Shown one piece after another: positions 49,177 to 59,023 of a stretch of DNA of 64,000 bases; positions within the stretch are counted from its first letter, which is position 1, and the number at the start of each line of letters is the position of its first letter. The stretch lies in the NCBI RefSeq assembly GCF_001552175.1, contig NZ_BCQR01000001.1, positions 62,001 to 126,000 of the forward strand. Direction: 5' to 3'. The notes below the pieces were generated by a model. The model was not told the origin of the DNA. It searched no databases and worked only from the letters and a program-made list of their open reading frames with translations. Source of the stretch: Actinomadura kijaniata NBRC 14229 (lineage in GTDB: Bacteria; Actinomycetota; Actinomycetes; Streptosporangiales; Streptosporangiaceae). Made by a program: the position numbers and the translations under genes.

Positions 49177-50608
49177 GGTCCTTCAGCTCGTCCAGCGCGT
49201 CGTTCAGGTGGTCGATCAGCTCGGCCGGGTCCGGGACCAGGTCGCGGCAGGCGACCACGCCCACGTCGACCTTGCCGTCGTAGGAGAACACCGTGATGTT
49301 CAGGCCGCCGCTGAGGTCGGTCACCACCGAGATCGGGTAGTAGCCGAGGACCCTCGCGCCGCACAGGTACAGCGGGAACTGCGGGCCGGGCACGTTCGAG
49401 ATGATGAGGTTCAGCGGCAGGAACCCGGCCGTCGGGAACGCCGTCATCGCCAGCCGGATGATCGGGGCGGCCAGCGGTGCGGGCAGCAGCCCCGCCATCT
49501 CCTGGACCCACGCGCCCGACGACGACACGAAGCGGCGCTTCGCCCGGTCCATGTCGGCGCGGGTCGCGGCGTACCGGTCGGCCGGGTCCGCCAGGTGCGT
49601 CGCCAGCGGCGCGGTCATGATGGAGACCTGGTTGCCCGCGTCGGGGTCGTCGTCGCCGCGCCGCAGCGACACCGGCACCCCGGCGACCAGCGGGTCCGAC
49701 GGCAGCGCGCCCCGCTTGTCCAGCCAGGTGCGCAGCGCCCCCGCGCACAGCGCCATGACCACGTCGTTGACGCTGCCGCCCAGGACCCGGCGGATCTCCT
49801 TGATCTCCGCCAGGGACAGCTCCCCGTAGGCCACCGCGCGGCCCCGGCCGATCGGCTGGTTGAACGGCGTCGGCGGCGCGCTGGTGCGGGGCGCGGGCGG
49901 CGGGGCCTCGCGGCCGAGGACGCCGTGCACCAGCCGCGTCATCCGGCCCACGCCGGGGATCGCCGCGACGCCGGGGATCTCGTCCAGGTGGGGCGCGGTG
50001 CGGGCCACCGACACCGCGCTGCGGAACGGGTGCAGCGCCGTCTTCAGCAGCGCCGTGCTCATCATCGTCCACGCGCCGGGGGCGCGCTTCGGCTCGCCGT
50101 CGGCGGCGGGCACCGGGCGGGGCTCGGGCGACAGGTCGAGCAGCGCGGCGAGGGTCTCGGCGGCCATCACGCCGTCGATCGCCGCGTGGTGCACCTTGAC
50201 GTAGACGGCGGTGCGGCCGCCCGACAGGCCCTGGATCAGGACCATCTCCCACAGCGGGCGGGACCGGTCGAGGGGGCGTTCGTGCAGCGTCGCGACCGCG
50301 TCGGCGAGCTGCCGGTCCGAGCCGGGGGCGGGCAGGGCGATCTCGAAGATGTGGCGTTCGGGGTCGAAGCCGGGGTCGTCCTCCCAGTAGGGGCGGTCCA
50401 GCCCCAGGGGCACCTGGACCAGGCGCTGGCGGAGGGGCCGGGCGGCCAGGTGGGCCCGGTCGCGGACCAGGTCGGCCACCGCCGCGACGGTGAGCCTTCC
50501 GCCGGCGCAGGAGGCGGCGTCCAGGACGCCCAGCCCCGCGATGTGCGCGTGGGTGGTGGGCGTCTCGGCGTTCAGGAAGGTCGCGTCCACGGTCGTCAGC
50601 TGGCTCAT
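49154..50608 (-). CDS. wax ester synthase/diacylglycerol acyltransferase (WS/DGAT)
   Basis: A 484-aa acyltransferase that makes triacylglycerol or wax esters from acyl-CoA. The N-terminus MSQLTTVDATFLNAETPTTH is typical. The catalytic HHxxxDG motif is HHAAIDG (His140-Gly146). The conserved NDVVMALCAGALR and the C-terminal PLNLIISNVPGP (the PLW/SNVPGP block) are present. It is membrane-associated rather than integral. The TAG-storage role suits an actinomycete. It is monocistronic. Confidence 0.93.
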   Translation of the reverse strand: MSQLTTVDATFLNAETPTTHAHIAGLGVLDAASCAGGRLTVAAVADLVRDRAHLAARPLRQRLVQVPLGLDRPYWEDDPGFDPERHIFEIALPAPGSDRQLADAVATLHERPLDRSRPLWEMVLIQGLSGGRTAVYVKVHHAAIDGVMAAETLAALLDLSPEPRPVPAADGEPKRAPGAWTMMSTALLKTALHPFRSAVSVARTAPHLDEIPGVAAIPGVGRMTRLVHGVLGREAPPPAPRTSAPPTPFNQPIGRGRAVAYGELSLAEIKEIRRVLGGSVNDVVMALCAGALRTWLDKRGALPSDPLVAGVPVSLRRGDDDPDAGNQVSIMTAPLATHLADPADRYAATRADMDRAKRRFVSSSGAWVQEMAGLLPAPLAAPIIRLAMTAFPTAGFLPLNLIISNVPGPQFPLYLCGARVLGYYPISVVTDLSGGLNITVFSYDGKVDVGVVACRDLVPDPAELIDHLNDALDELKDLTRNARD

Positions 50609-50871
50609 CTCGTCCCGCTCTCGCTGCTCTGGGTGCTCTTCGCCTACCCCTCTAGGAGTTACGGACTACGGGACGGTAGGTCAACGGAGGTTGTTAGGAA
50701 GTAACGCGGACTTAACAGGACGTTCCGGGCACTCAGACAGCGCGTTTCCCTCGTTTCGTACAAAATTTTCCAACCGACAAACGTCCCATATCGGTCAAGA
50801 CCTTCCGTCCGGAACGTTCCATGAGCAAGAGGGCCGCGTCCTGTCGGCCCGGCGGTCTAAGGTAAAGCGCC

Positions 50872-51546
50872 ATGACGGGACGACCACTCTCGGAGATCGT
50901 TGAGGCGGGCTGGGCGCAGGCGCTGGAGCCGGTCGCCGACCGCATAGCGGCCATGGGCGAGTTCCTGCGCGCCGAGGTCGCGGCGGGCCGCCGCTACCTG
51001 CCCGCCGGACCCCACATCCTGCGCGCGTTCCAGCAGCCGTTCAACGAGGTCCGTGTGCTGATCGTCGGCCAGGACCCCTATCCCACGCCCGGCCACCCAG
51101 TGGGTCTGAGCTTCTCGGTGGCCCCCGGCGTCCGGCCCCCGGAAAGCCTGATCAACATCTACCGGGAGATGCGCGTCGACCTGGAGCTGCCCTGGCCGAC
51201 CAGCGGCGACCTCACACCGTGGACGCACCAGGGCGTCCTGCTGCTCAACAGGGTGCTGACGGTCGAGCCGCGCAAGTCCGGCTCGCACCGGGGCAAGGGC
51301 TGGGAGGAGGTCACCGAGCAGGCCATCCGCGCCCTCGCCGCCCGTGACAAGCCCCTGGTGGCGATCCTGTGGGGCCGCGACGCCCGCAACCTGCGGCCGC
51401 TGCTGGGGAGCGTCCCGGCGATCGAGTCGGCCCACCCGAGCCCCCGCTCGGCCGACAAGGGGTTCTTCGGATCCCGCCCGTTCAGCCGGGCCAACGCCCT
51501 GCTGGAGCAGCAGGGCGCCGCCCCGATCGACTGGAAGCTGCCCTGA
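50872..51546 (+). CDS. ung: uracil-DNA glycosylase
   Basis: A 224-aa family 1 enzyme that removes uracil from DNA in base excision repair. The water-activating motif GQDPYP spans 66-71 (Asp68). [10 protein letters not shown] forms the uracil pocket, and HPSPRS near residue 187 is the DNA intercalation loop. The start [14 protein letters not shown] is preceded by AAGGTAAAG. The 263-bp upstream gap holds promoters for ung and for the divergent WS/DGAT gene; nothing else was seen there. Confidence 0.96.
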   Translation: MTGRPLSEIVEAGWAQALEPVADRIAAMGEFLRAEVAAGRRYLPAGPHILRAFQQPFNEVRVLIVGQDPYPTPGHPVGLSFSVAPGVRPPESLINIYREMRVDLELPWPTSGDLTPWTHQGVLLLNRVLTVEPRKSGSHRGKGWEEVTEQAIRALAARDKPLVAILWGRDARNLRPLLGSVPAIESAHPSPRSADKGFFGSRPFSRANALLEQQGAAPIDWKLP

Positions 51547-51559
51547 GGCGCCCGCCCCG

Positions 51560-52444
51560 CTAGCCCTCCGTGGGCAGGCGGCGCAGCAGCGCGGCGAACT
51601 CGTCGGACCCGTCCGGCCCGGCGTCCGGCCGCAACGGCGTCAGCCGCCGCCGCTCGTGCCCCCAGTACACGCCGGGGGCGCACGGGTCGTCGGCGTCGGC
51701 GTGCATCTCGGCGACCACGTCGGCGAACACCGGCAGCACCTCCGCCACCGACCGCGACGCGATCGGGTACAGCAGCAGCGTGCTGTGGCACGGCGCGCCC
51801 ACCAGCGCCCCGTGGACGTTGTCGGCGGGCAGGAACTGGTGGATCTCGCTGAGCAGCGCCGACACGTAGCGGCTGCCCGGCTTGGTGATCACCCGCACGT
51901 TCCGGCCCGGCAGCAGCGGCTGGTCGCGGACCTGCACGTCGGCCAGCTCGCGGTCATGGGTGTTGGTCATGACGTACCCGAGCCGGTGCAGCCCCAGCAG
52001 CCCCGCGCGGGCCTTGGTCAGCGGCCCGCCGTACCGGGGGTGCTCGATCATCACCATCGCGTCGAAGTGGTCCCCGGCCGGGACGACCACCAGGCCCTCC
52101 CGGTCGCGCGGCGCCAGCTTCGGCACGATCCGCAGCCGCAGCAGCTCCCGGACGTCGCCGAACAGCTCCATCTCGCCGACCGCCCGCACCGCGCGGTCGT
52201 CGACCTCGCGCAGCCACTCGTCCACCAGCCGCGGCCACGCCGCCGGGTCGTCGCGCGCGCACCGCTCCAGCACCGTCCAGGTGGAGGCCCGCGCCTCGGA
52301 CCGCCCCAGCGGCAGCACCACCTCCGAGGTGCCCTCGTCGAACCAGGCCGACGGGACCACCACGGGCAGCAGATCGCGGATGAGCGCGTGCACGTCCCCC
52401 GCCGCGTCCAACGGTTCCAACACCCATCCCCTCTCACTCGTCAC
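51560..52444 (-). CDS. hypothetical protein
   Basis: A 294-aa soluble protein starting GTG (MTSERGWVLEPLDAAGDV). It has an alternating alpha/beta pattern with LVVVPAGDHFDAMVMIEHP, VRVITKPGSRYVSALLSEIH and CHSTLLLYPIASRSVAEVLP. No catalytic motif is clear. DUF1444-like fold proteins were considered without proof. It converges on ung with a 13-bp gap and is divergent from the acyltransferase. Confidence 0.65.
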   Translation of the reverse strand: MTSERGWVLEPLDAAGDVHALIRDLLPVVVPSAWFDEGTSEVVLPLGRSEARASTWTVLERCARDDPAAWPRLVDEWLREVDDRAVRAVGEMELFGDVRELLRLRIVPKLAPRDREGLVVVPAGDHFDAMVMIEHPRYGGPLTKARAGLLGLHRLGYVMTNTHDRELADVQVRDQPLLPGRNVRVITKPGSRYVSALLSEIHQFLPADNVHGALVGAPCHSTLLLYPIASRSVAEVLPVFADVVAEMHADADDPCAPGVYWGHERRRLTPLRPDAGPDGSDEFAALLRRLPTEG

Positions 52445-52562
52445 CGGTTCACGTCCGTCTCCCTACCTTCTCAGAGTTCCGACTAACTGTGTGATCTATC
52501 GCCGGTGTTCGTCTCACCCCGTGCCGGTCGCCGCGAGCGGCGATCCCCAGTACGGTGCACGC

Positions 52563-53342
52563 ATGGCCGAAATCGTGTACCCGCCGGTGATCAAGGCGGC
52601 TAAAGGGCTGTTCAAGGCCCTGAACCTGAAGTTCCGCCTGGAGGGAACGGAGAACATCCCCGCCACCGGCGGCGCGGTGCTCGTCAGCAACCACGTCAGC
52701 TACCTGGACTTCATCTTCGCCGGGCTCGGGGCGCACCCGGCGGGGCGGCTGGTGCGGTTCATGGCGAAGAAGGAGATCTTCGACAACCGGATCGCCGGGC
52801 CGCTGATGCGGGGCATGCACCACATCCCGGTGGACCGCCAGGCGGGCGCGGCCTCCTACAAGGCGGCGCTGAACGCGTTGAAGTCCGGCGAGGTCATCGG
52901 GGTGTTCGCCGAGGCGACGATCAGCCGGTCGTTCACGGTGAAGGACATCAAGAGCGGCGCGGTGCGGATGGCGGTGGCGGCGAACGTCCCGCTGGTCCCG
53001 ATGGCGATCTGGGGGCCGCAGCGGCTGTGGACCAAGGGGCGGCCGCGCCAGCTGTTCCAGCGGGGCGTGCCGATCACGATCCTGGTCGGCGAGCCCATGC
53101 ACCCCAAGCGCGGCGACGACTACGACCAGGTCACCAAGGAGCTGCGGCAGCGGATCTCGGACCTGCTGGAGAAGGCGCAGCGCGAGTACCCCGAGATCCC
53201 GGCGGCCGACGAGAAGTGGTGGCAGCCCGCCTACCTGGGCGGCACCGCCCCGACGCCGGAGGAGGCCGAGGCCCTCGACGCGGCCGAGGCCGAGGAGCGC
53301 GCCGCCCGCCGGGCCGCCCGCGAGGCGCGGGAGCAGGGGTAA
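52563..53342 (+). CDS. 1-acyl-glycerol-3-phosphate acyltransferase (PlsC family)
   Basis: A 259-aa membrane-associated lysophosphatidate acyltransferase. The catalytic NHxxxxD motif is NHVSYLDFIF (His44, Asp49). The following blocks are KKEIFDNRIAGPLM and GVFAEATISRS, where the usual glycerol-P motif FPEGTRS is altered to FAEATIS. VPLVPMAIWG is block IV. A charged Ala/Glu/Arg helix forms the C-terminus. It is involved in phospholipid and TAG precursor synthesis. The AAA ATPase gene follows 43 bp later. Confidence 0.9.
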   Translation: MAEIVYPPVIKAAKGLFKALNLKFRLEGTENIPATGGAVLVSNHVSYLDFIFAGLGAHPAGRLVRFMAKKEIFDNRIAGPLMRGMHHIPVDRQAGAASYKAALNALKSGEVIGVFAEATISRSFTVKDIKSGAVRMAVAANVPLVPMAIWGPQRLWTKGRPRQLFQRGVPITILVGEPMHPKRGDDYDQVTKELRQRISDLLEKAQREYPEIPAADEKWWQPAYLGGTAPTPEEAEALDAAEAEERAARRAAREAREQG

Positions 53343-53385
53343 ATTCGATGGACTCCGGCGGGACCACAGGCTGATCATCGAAGGC

Positions 53386-54533
<1,148 letters not shown>

Positions 54534-54537
<4 letters not shown>

Positions 54538-54638
54538 TCCGTGTTTCCAAGCCCCGGCGCTCGCGCCTCACCAGGTCCTGGCGAACGCGACATCGCTTCG
54601 CGATCCGGCCCGCGGGCCCACGTCGGAACAGGCCCTAG
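54534..54638. repeat. dispersed intergenic repeat, copy 3
   Basis: A CTAG-flanked 105-bp copy (CCGTGTTTCCAAGCCC at left, GGAACAGGCCCTAG at right) with several internal gaps relative to copy 2. The left CTAG provides the stop of the AAA ATPase; the right CTA provides the stop of the convergent XRE-cupin gene. Confidence 0.8.
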
Positions 54639-55225
54639 CCCTGGTGGCCGGGCGGTTCCTCCGGTCGTGCCCGGACGCGGGCCTTGTCGCCCTGCGGACC
54701 GAAGATGTGCAGGATCTCCACGGGGCGGTCGCCGTTCGGGCCGAACCAGTGCGGCTCGGCCGTGTCGAACTCGGCCACCTCGCCGGGCCCCAGCGTGATC
54801 TCGCGTTCCCCGAGGACGAGCAGCAGTTCCCCGGCCAGCACGAACAGCCACTCGTAACCGTCGTGGGCGACGAGCCTGCGGGGGCAGGGCGCGATGACCT
54901 GCTTGAAGACCCGCAGGCGGCCCGGGTACCGCGTCAGCGGCACCAGGACGCTGCCCGCGCGGCGCCGCAGCGGGGTGAGGTGGACGCGCGGGTCGCCGGT
55001 CGCCGGGGCGGCGATGAGCTGGTCGAGCGCGACGCGGTGGGCGCGGGCGATCGGGATCAGCAGTTCGAGGGTGGGGCGGCGCCGGCCTGACTCCAGCCGG
55101 GACAGGCCGCTGACGGAGATGCCGGTCGCCTCCGACAGCGCCGCCAGGGTCATGCCGCGGTCGCGGCGCAGCGAGCGCAGCCGGGGCCCGATGGCGGCGA
55201 GCAGTTCTTCCATTTCGGCGTCCAC
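54635..55225 (-). CDS. XRE-cupin transcriptional regulator
   Basis: A 196-aa regulator. The HTH spans ~20-60 (LAALSEATGISVSGLSRLES) and a C-terminal cupin barrel follows (GYEWLFVLAGELLLVLGERE, EFDTAEPHWFGPNGD). GTG 55225 or ATG 55213 may start it. It is divergent from a DHA2 pump at 55338 and probably represses it. An inverted repeat TTTGC-N7-GCAAA at 55254-55270 is the candidate operator. Confidence 0.9.
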   Translation of the reverse strand: MDAEMEELLAAIGPRLRSLRRDRGMTLAALSEATGISVSGLSRLESGRRRPTLELLIPIARAHRVALDQLIAAPATGDPRVHLTPLRRRAGSVLVPLTRYPGRLRVFKQVIAPCPRRLVAHDGYEWLFVLAGELLLVLGEREITLGPGEVAEFDTAEPHWFGPNGDRPVEILHIFGPQGDKARVRARPEEPPGHQG

Positions 55226-55253
55226 GCCCGCCAGTCTGGCCTGGCCGGGGATT

Positions 55254-55270
55254 TTTTGCAGTCTTCGCAA
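55254..55270. promoter_or_regulatory. inverted repeat between XRE-cupin and DHA2 genes
   Basis: TTTGC and GCAAA arms are separated by 7 nt, in an AT-richer patch between the divergent genes. It is a likely operator. Confidence 0.45.
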
Positions 55271-55337
55271 ATCTCCTGGCCGGGCGGGTTCCGGCGGCCC
55301 GACAGTGTTGCTCCCGCGACCATGCGAAGGAGTGACG

Positions 55338-56753
55338 ATGGACAGACGTTGGACGGTGCTGGCGACCTGCTGCCTGAGCCTGTTCCTGGTGGGTCTGGAC
55401 ACGACGGCCGTGAACGTCGCCCTGCCCGCGATCGGCGCCGGGCTGGACGTCGGGACCCGCGGCCTGGAGTGGACGGTCGACGCCTACACGCTCGTGCTGG
55501 CGAGCCTGCTGATCACGTCCGGCGCGCTGGCCGACCGGTTCGGGCGGCGCCGCGTGTTCCGGCTCGGGCTGGTCGTCTTCGGTGTCGCGTCGGTCGCCTG
55601 CGCGCTCGCGCCGACCGCCGGCGTCCTGGTCGCGGCCCGCGCGGCGCAGGGCGTCGGCGGCGCGATGCTCAGCCCGGTGGCGCTCGCGATCGTCGTCAAC
55701 GTGATCACCGAGCCGCGGCGGCGGGCGCGGGCGATCGGCGTGTGGGCGGCGGTCTTCGGCGCCAGCATGGCCGCCGGGCCGCTGGTGGGCGGCGTTCTCG
55801 TCGCGGAGTCCGGCTGGCGTTCGGTCTTCTGGATCAACGTGCCGGTGGTGGTCGCGGCGCTGGTGCTAACCGCGGTGTTCGTGCCGGAGTCGCGGGCGGA
55901 GCGGCCGCGCCGGCTCGACGGGTGGGGGCAGCTGCTGCTGGCCGTCGTGGTCGGCGGCGCGGTCGCCGCGCTGATCGAGGGGCCGCACCTCGGGTGGGGC
56001 TCGCCCGCGATGCTGGCCGGCTACGTCGCGGTGGCGGTGGCGCTGGGCGCGTTCGCCGGGGTGGAGGCGCGCCGGGAGGAGCCGCTGGTGGATCCGCGGC
56101 TGTTCCGCCGCCCGCCGTTCCTCGCCGCCGCGGTGGGCGCGGTCGTGGTGTTCGTCGCCCTCGGCGCGACGCTGCTGCTCACCACCCTCTACCTCCAGCA
56201 CGCCCGGGGCATGTCCCCGATGGCCGTCGGGCTCGTCACGCTGCCGATGGCGATCGCCGCGACCGTGTGCGCCCCGCTCTCGGGCGTGCTCGTCGGCCGC
56301 TTCGGCGCGCGCCCGCCCCTGCTGCTCGCCGGGGCCTTCCTCACGGCGGGCGGCCTCGGCGCCGTGGGCATCGGCCCGCACCCCGACGTCCGGCTGCTGT
56401 CGTCGGCCCTGCTGCTGATCGGTGTCGGGTTCGGGTTCGCGAACGCGCCGATCACCAACACCGCCGTCAGCGGCCTGCCGCCGGCCCACGCCGGGGTCGC
56501 CGGGGCGATCACCTCCACCGCCCGCCAGCTCGGCTCGGCCCTGGGCGTCGCCGCCGCGGGCGGCTTCCTCGCCGGCGCCGCCCCCGCCCGGCTGGCCGAG
56601 GCGTCCCGCCCCGGCTGGTCCCTGGTGGCCGCCTGCGGGCTGCTGGTACTGATCACGGCCCTGGCCGCCCCAACAGCCGCCTCCCGCCGCAAGCCGCCGA
56701 TGAACGCCCCGAAGACGGAAACGAACGAACAACGCCTACCCCTCCACCGATGA
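55338..56753 (+). CDS. DHA2-family MFS efflux transporter
   Basis: A 471-aa pump, probably 14 TM. It opens with LSLFLVGLDTTAVNVALPAI, then WTVDAYTLVLASLLI and GALADRFGRRRVFRLG (motif A). ATG 55338 follows GAAGGAG. The last ~25 residues are a basic soluble tail. It is regulated presumably by the XRE-cupin repressor. The substrate is unknown. Confidence 0.9.
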   Translation: MDRRWTVLATCCLSLFLVGLDTTAVNVALPAIGAGLDVGTRGLEWTVDAYTLVLASLLITSGALADRFGRRRVFRLGLVVFGVASVACALAPTAGVLVAARAAQGVGGAMLSPVALAIVVNVITEPRRRARAIGVWAAVFGASMAAGPLVGGVLVAESGWRSVFWINVPVVVAALVLTAVFVPESRAERPRRLDGWGQLLLAVVVGGAVAALIEGPHLGWGSPAMLAGYVAVAVALGAFAGVEARREEPLVDPRLFRRPPFLAAAVGAVVVFVALGATLLLTTLYLQHARGMSPMAVGLVTLPMAIAATVCAPLSGVLVGRFGARPPLLLAGAFLTAGGLGAVGIGPHPDVRLLSSALLLIGVGFGFANAPITNTAVSGLPPAHAGVAGAITSTARQLGSALGVAAAGGFLAGAAPARLAEASRPGWSLVAACGLLVLITALAAPTAASRRKPPMNAPKTETNEQRLPLHR

Positions 56754-57206
56754 ACACCCCCGGCGCGACGATCAGCCGCCCGGCTCCGGAGACTCCGTCC
56801 GACCGGGCACGGGAGCGCGGACCGGAGAGAGGTCGGCGAGATCCTTGCTCGGCCCGGCGCAGCCACGGCGCGGACCGCCGACCGGGCACCGGGGCGGGCG
56901 CGGCGGCCAGGGGTGAGTACAGCGGCGGGTGTCCACCTGGAGCCCGGCGCAAAGTGGGGCTTGGCCGTCGCCCGACCAGAGACAGGCTCCCCCCGCTGGT
57001 CGCCCAGCACTACCGCGCTCAACCGGCATGATCGCGATGTGGGCGGCGGGGCGGGCGCGGTGGCCAGGGGTGGGCGCGGTGGCGCGCTGACGCTTGGCGC
57101 CCGGCGCAGAAGGGGGCTTGGCCGCCGCCCGGCCGGAGGCGGGCTCCCCGGAGGGCTCCCAGCGATACCGCGCTCGCTCGGACCATTGGCAAAGCGTCGG
57201 GTGGGG
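56754..57206. other. 453-bp region containing degenerate 157-bp tandem duplication
   Basis: No convincing gene is present; open frames are GC-bias shadows without ribosome-binding sites. A ~157-bp unit (about 56891-57047 and 57048-57204) is repeated imperfectly, sharing GGGGCGGGCGCGG, CCCGGCGCA, GGGGCTTGGCCG and TACCGCGCTC. A third truncated start touches the end of the CGNR gene. Confidence 0.6.
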
Positions 57207-57761
57207 TCAGGGGTGGGTGCGGCGGTGGGTGGCTACTCGTTCTCGGGTGGCGCAGCGGCGGGAGCAGTAGCGGCGGGGCGGGCCGCCGCCGGTGGCCAGG
57301 AAGACGTTCTGGCAGGTGCTTGAGGCGCACACGCCGCCGGGCGGGCGCTGGGTGTCCCACAGCAGGATGGTCAGGGCCAGGGCGGAGGAGGTCAGGAACC
57401 ACTCCGGCCACGGGGCGTCGTCGTGGCCGTCCAGGTGGGGGTGCCACGGGCCGGTGCCGTCGTGGGAGGTCAGGCGCGGGGGGCCGGGGGCCTGGCGGAG
57501 GAGGGCGTTCAGGGCGGATGCGGCCCGGTCCACGTGGGCGGCCTCGAAGACCTCGCGCAGCGTCCGCGCGGCGGCCCGCATCTCCCGGACCTCGGCGTCG
57601 GTCACGGTCACCGGGTCCGCCTCGCCGTGCTCCCGCAGGATCCGGGCGATCTCGGCGGGGGTCGGGTCCCCGGTGGTCAGGGCGTTGACCAGCGCGACGG
57701 TGCGGTGCGCCATGGCCTGCACCGAGTGCCGGGTGGACCATTCACGGCCGGGAGAGGGCAT
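57207..57761 (-). CDS. CGNR zinc-finger family regulator
   Basis: A 184-aa protein. An ABATE-like N-terminal domain (VALVNALTTGDPTP) is followed by a C-terminal zinc finger with CASSTC and YCSRRCATRERV; the usual CGNR is CATR here. ATG 57761 is preferred over 57779, which lies inside the operator. It is divergent from the MFS gene with repeated GTAACG/CGTTAC boxes between them. It probably controls itself and that transporter. Confidence 0.88.
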   Translation of the reverse strand: MPSPGREWSTRHSVQAMAHRTVALVNALTTGDPTPAEIARILREHGEADPVTVTDAEVREMRAAARTLREVFEAAHVDRAASALNALLRQAPGPPRLTSHDGTGPWHPHLDGHDDAPWPEWFLTSSALALTILLWDTQRPPGGVCASSTCQNVFLATGGGPPRRYCSRRCATRERVATHRRTHP

Positions 57762-57770
57762 GGCGGCAAT

Positions 57771-57832
57771 GTAACGCATCTGGCGTGGTTTTGCGTTACC
57801 TGTGTAACGTGCCGATCATGTTAAAGCGTTAC
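57771..57832. promoter_or_regulatory. two GTAACG-N-CGTTAC operators, 33-bp phased
   Basis: GTAACGC (57771) with GCGTTAC (57793), and GTAACGT (57804) with GCGTTAC (57826), each pair have starts exactly 22 bp apart and the two pairs start 33 bp apart. The inner boxes also form the palindrome CGTTAC-CTGT-GTAACG (57794-57809). The sites overlap both gene starts. Confidence 0.8.
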
Positions 57833-59023
57833 CGCATGGGATGTTATGTCGCCGGGGCGGCCTCGGCGCGGGCCGGGGACGAGATGTCGGGGCCCGCGCT
57901 GCTGCTGGCCGGGCTGGCCGTCACCGGCTCGGAGACCGCCGCGTCGACGCTGCTGGCGGGGCTCATGGTCGCCGCCGCCGTGGGCGGCCCCGTCTTCGGG
58001 GCGCTGCTGGACCGGGTCGAACGGCCGGGCAGGCTGCTGGCCTGGGCCCTCGCGGTCTACGCGGGTGCGCTCCTGCTCATCCTGGGAACCCTGGGCCGCC
58101 TCCCCCTCGCCGCCGTCGCGGCGATCGCGGTCGGCGCGGGTCTGCTGGGTCCCGCGCTGGCAGGAGGGTGGACCTCCCAGTTGCCCCGCGTCGTCGGCCC
58201 GGAACGGCTCCCCCGCGCCAACGCGCTGGACGCCATGACGTTCAACGCCGCCGCACTGGCGGGTCCCGCCCTGGCCGGAGCGGTCGCGGCGCTGGCGGGC
58301 GCGCCGGCGGGCATGGTCGTGGCGGCCGCCCTCATCCTGGCGGCCCTTCCCGTCGCGTGGACGCTCCCCGCGACGCGGACGCCGCGTTCCAGGACGCCCG
58401 GAGGACGGTCCTTCGGGCGGGACCTGGCCGCCGGGGTGGGGGCCATCGTCCGCGTCCGGGCGCTGGCCGCCGCGACGGCGGTCTCCGTGGTCTCCTGTGT
58501 GGGGCAGGGCGTCCTGCTCGCCTGCGCCCCGCTGCTCGGGGCGCGGGTCTTCGGCTCGGCCGACCGCGGGGCGCTGTTGCTGTCGGGCGTCGCCGCCGCG
58601 GCGCTCGCGGCCAACGCCGTCCTCGCGCGCCGTCCCGGGCCGCTGCGCCCGGACACCGTCGTGTGGGGCAGCGCCCTGGTGCTGGCCGTCGCGCTCCTGC
58701 TGGCCGCCACGGAACGACCGGTGCTGGTCGCGGTGGCGGCGCTCGTAGCCGGGGTGGGCGAGGGGCCCCAGCTGACCGCGCTGTTCGCGGTCAGGCACCG
58801 GGAGGCCCCGGAACGCCTGCGGGGCCAGGTCTTCACCACCGGCGCCAGCCTGAAGATCACCGGTTACGCGGTCGGGGCGGGGGCCGCCGGGCCGCTCGCC
58901 GCCTGGTCGCTCCCCGGAGCGCTGGCCGTCGCCGCAGCCGTCCAGGTCGCGGCGGCCTCGTGCGCGCTGGTCGGCGCCGGGCCGCGTCAGGAACGCGTCG
59001 CGCCGGCGAACAGCCGCCGGTAG
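57818..59023 (+). CDS. MFS transporter (MFS_3-like)
   Basis: A ~401-aa membrane protein. It begins MLKRYRMGCYVAGAASARAG, close to the start of macrolide-exporter-like MFS_3 proteins, with about 11-12 hydrophobic segments. If ATG 57818 is used, codon 2 is TTA, a rare leucine codon that needs the bldA-type tRNA in Streptomyces; ATG 57836 avoids it. It is controlled probably by the divergent CGNR protein. The 3' end overlaps the HugZ-like gene by 37 nt. Confidence 0.82.
   Translation: MLKRYRMGCYVAGAASARAGDEMSGPALLLAGLAVTGSETAASTLLAGLMVAAAVGGPVFGALLDRVERPGRLLAWALAVYAGALLLILGTLGRLPLAAVAAIAVGAGLLGPALAGGWTSQLPRVVGPERLPRANALDAMTFNAAALAGPALAGAVAALAGAPAGMVVAAALILAALPVAWTLPATRTPRSRTPGGRSFGRDLAAGVGAIVRVRALAAATAVSVVSCVGQGVLLACAPLLGARVFGSADRGALLLSGVAAAALAANAVLARRPGPLRPDTVVWGSALVLAVALLLAATERPVLVAVAALVAGVGEGPQLTALFAVRHREAPERLRGQVFTTGASLKITGYAVGAGAAGPLAAWSLPGALAVAAAVQVAAASCALVGAGPRQERVAPANSRR

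Noticed and set aside
50609..50871. SOS box upstream of ung
   Set aside because: GAACGTTC-like fragments exist (near 50814) but do not match the actinobacterial TCGAAC-N4-GTTCGA pattern.
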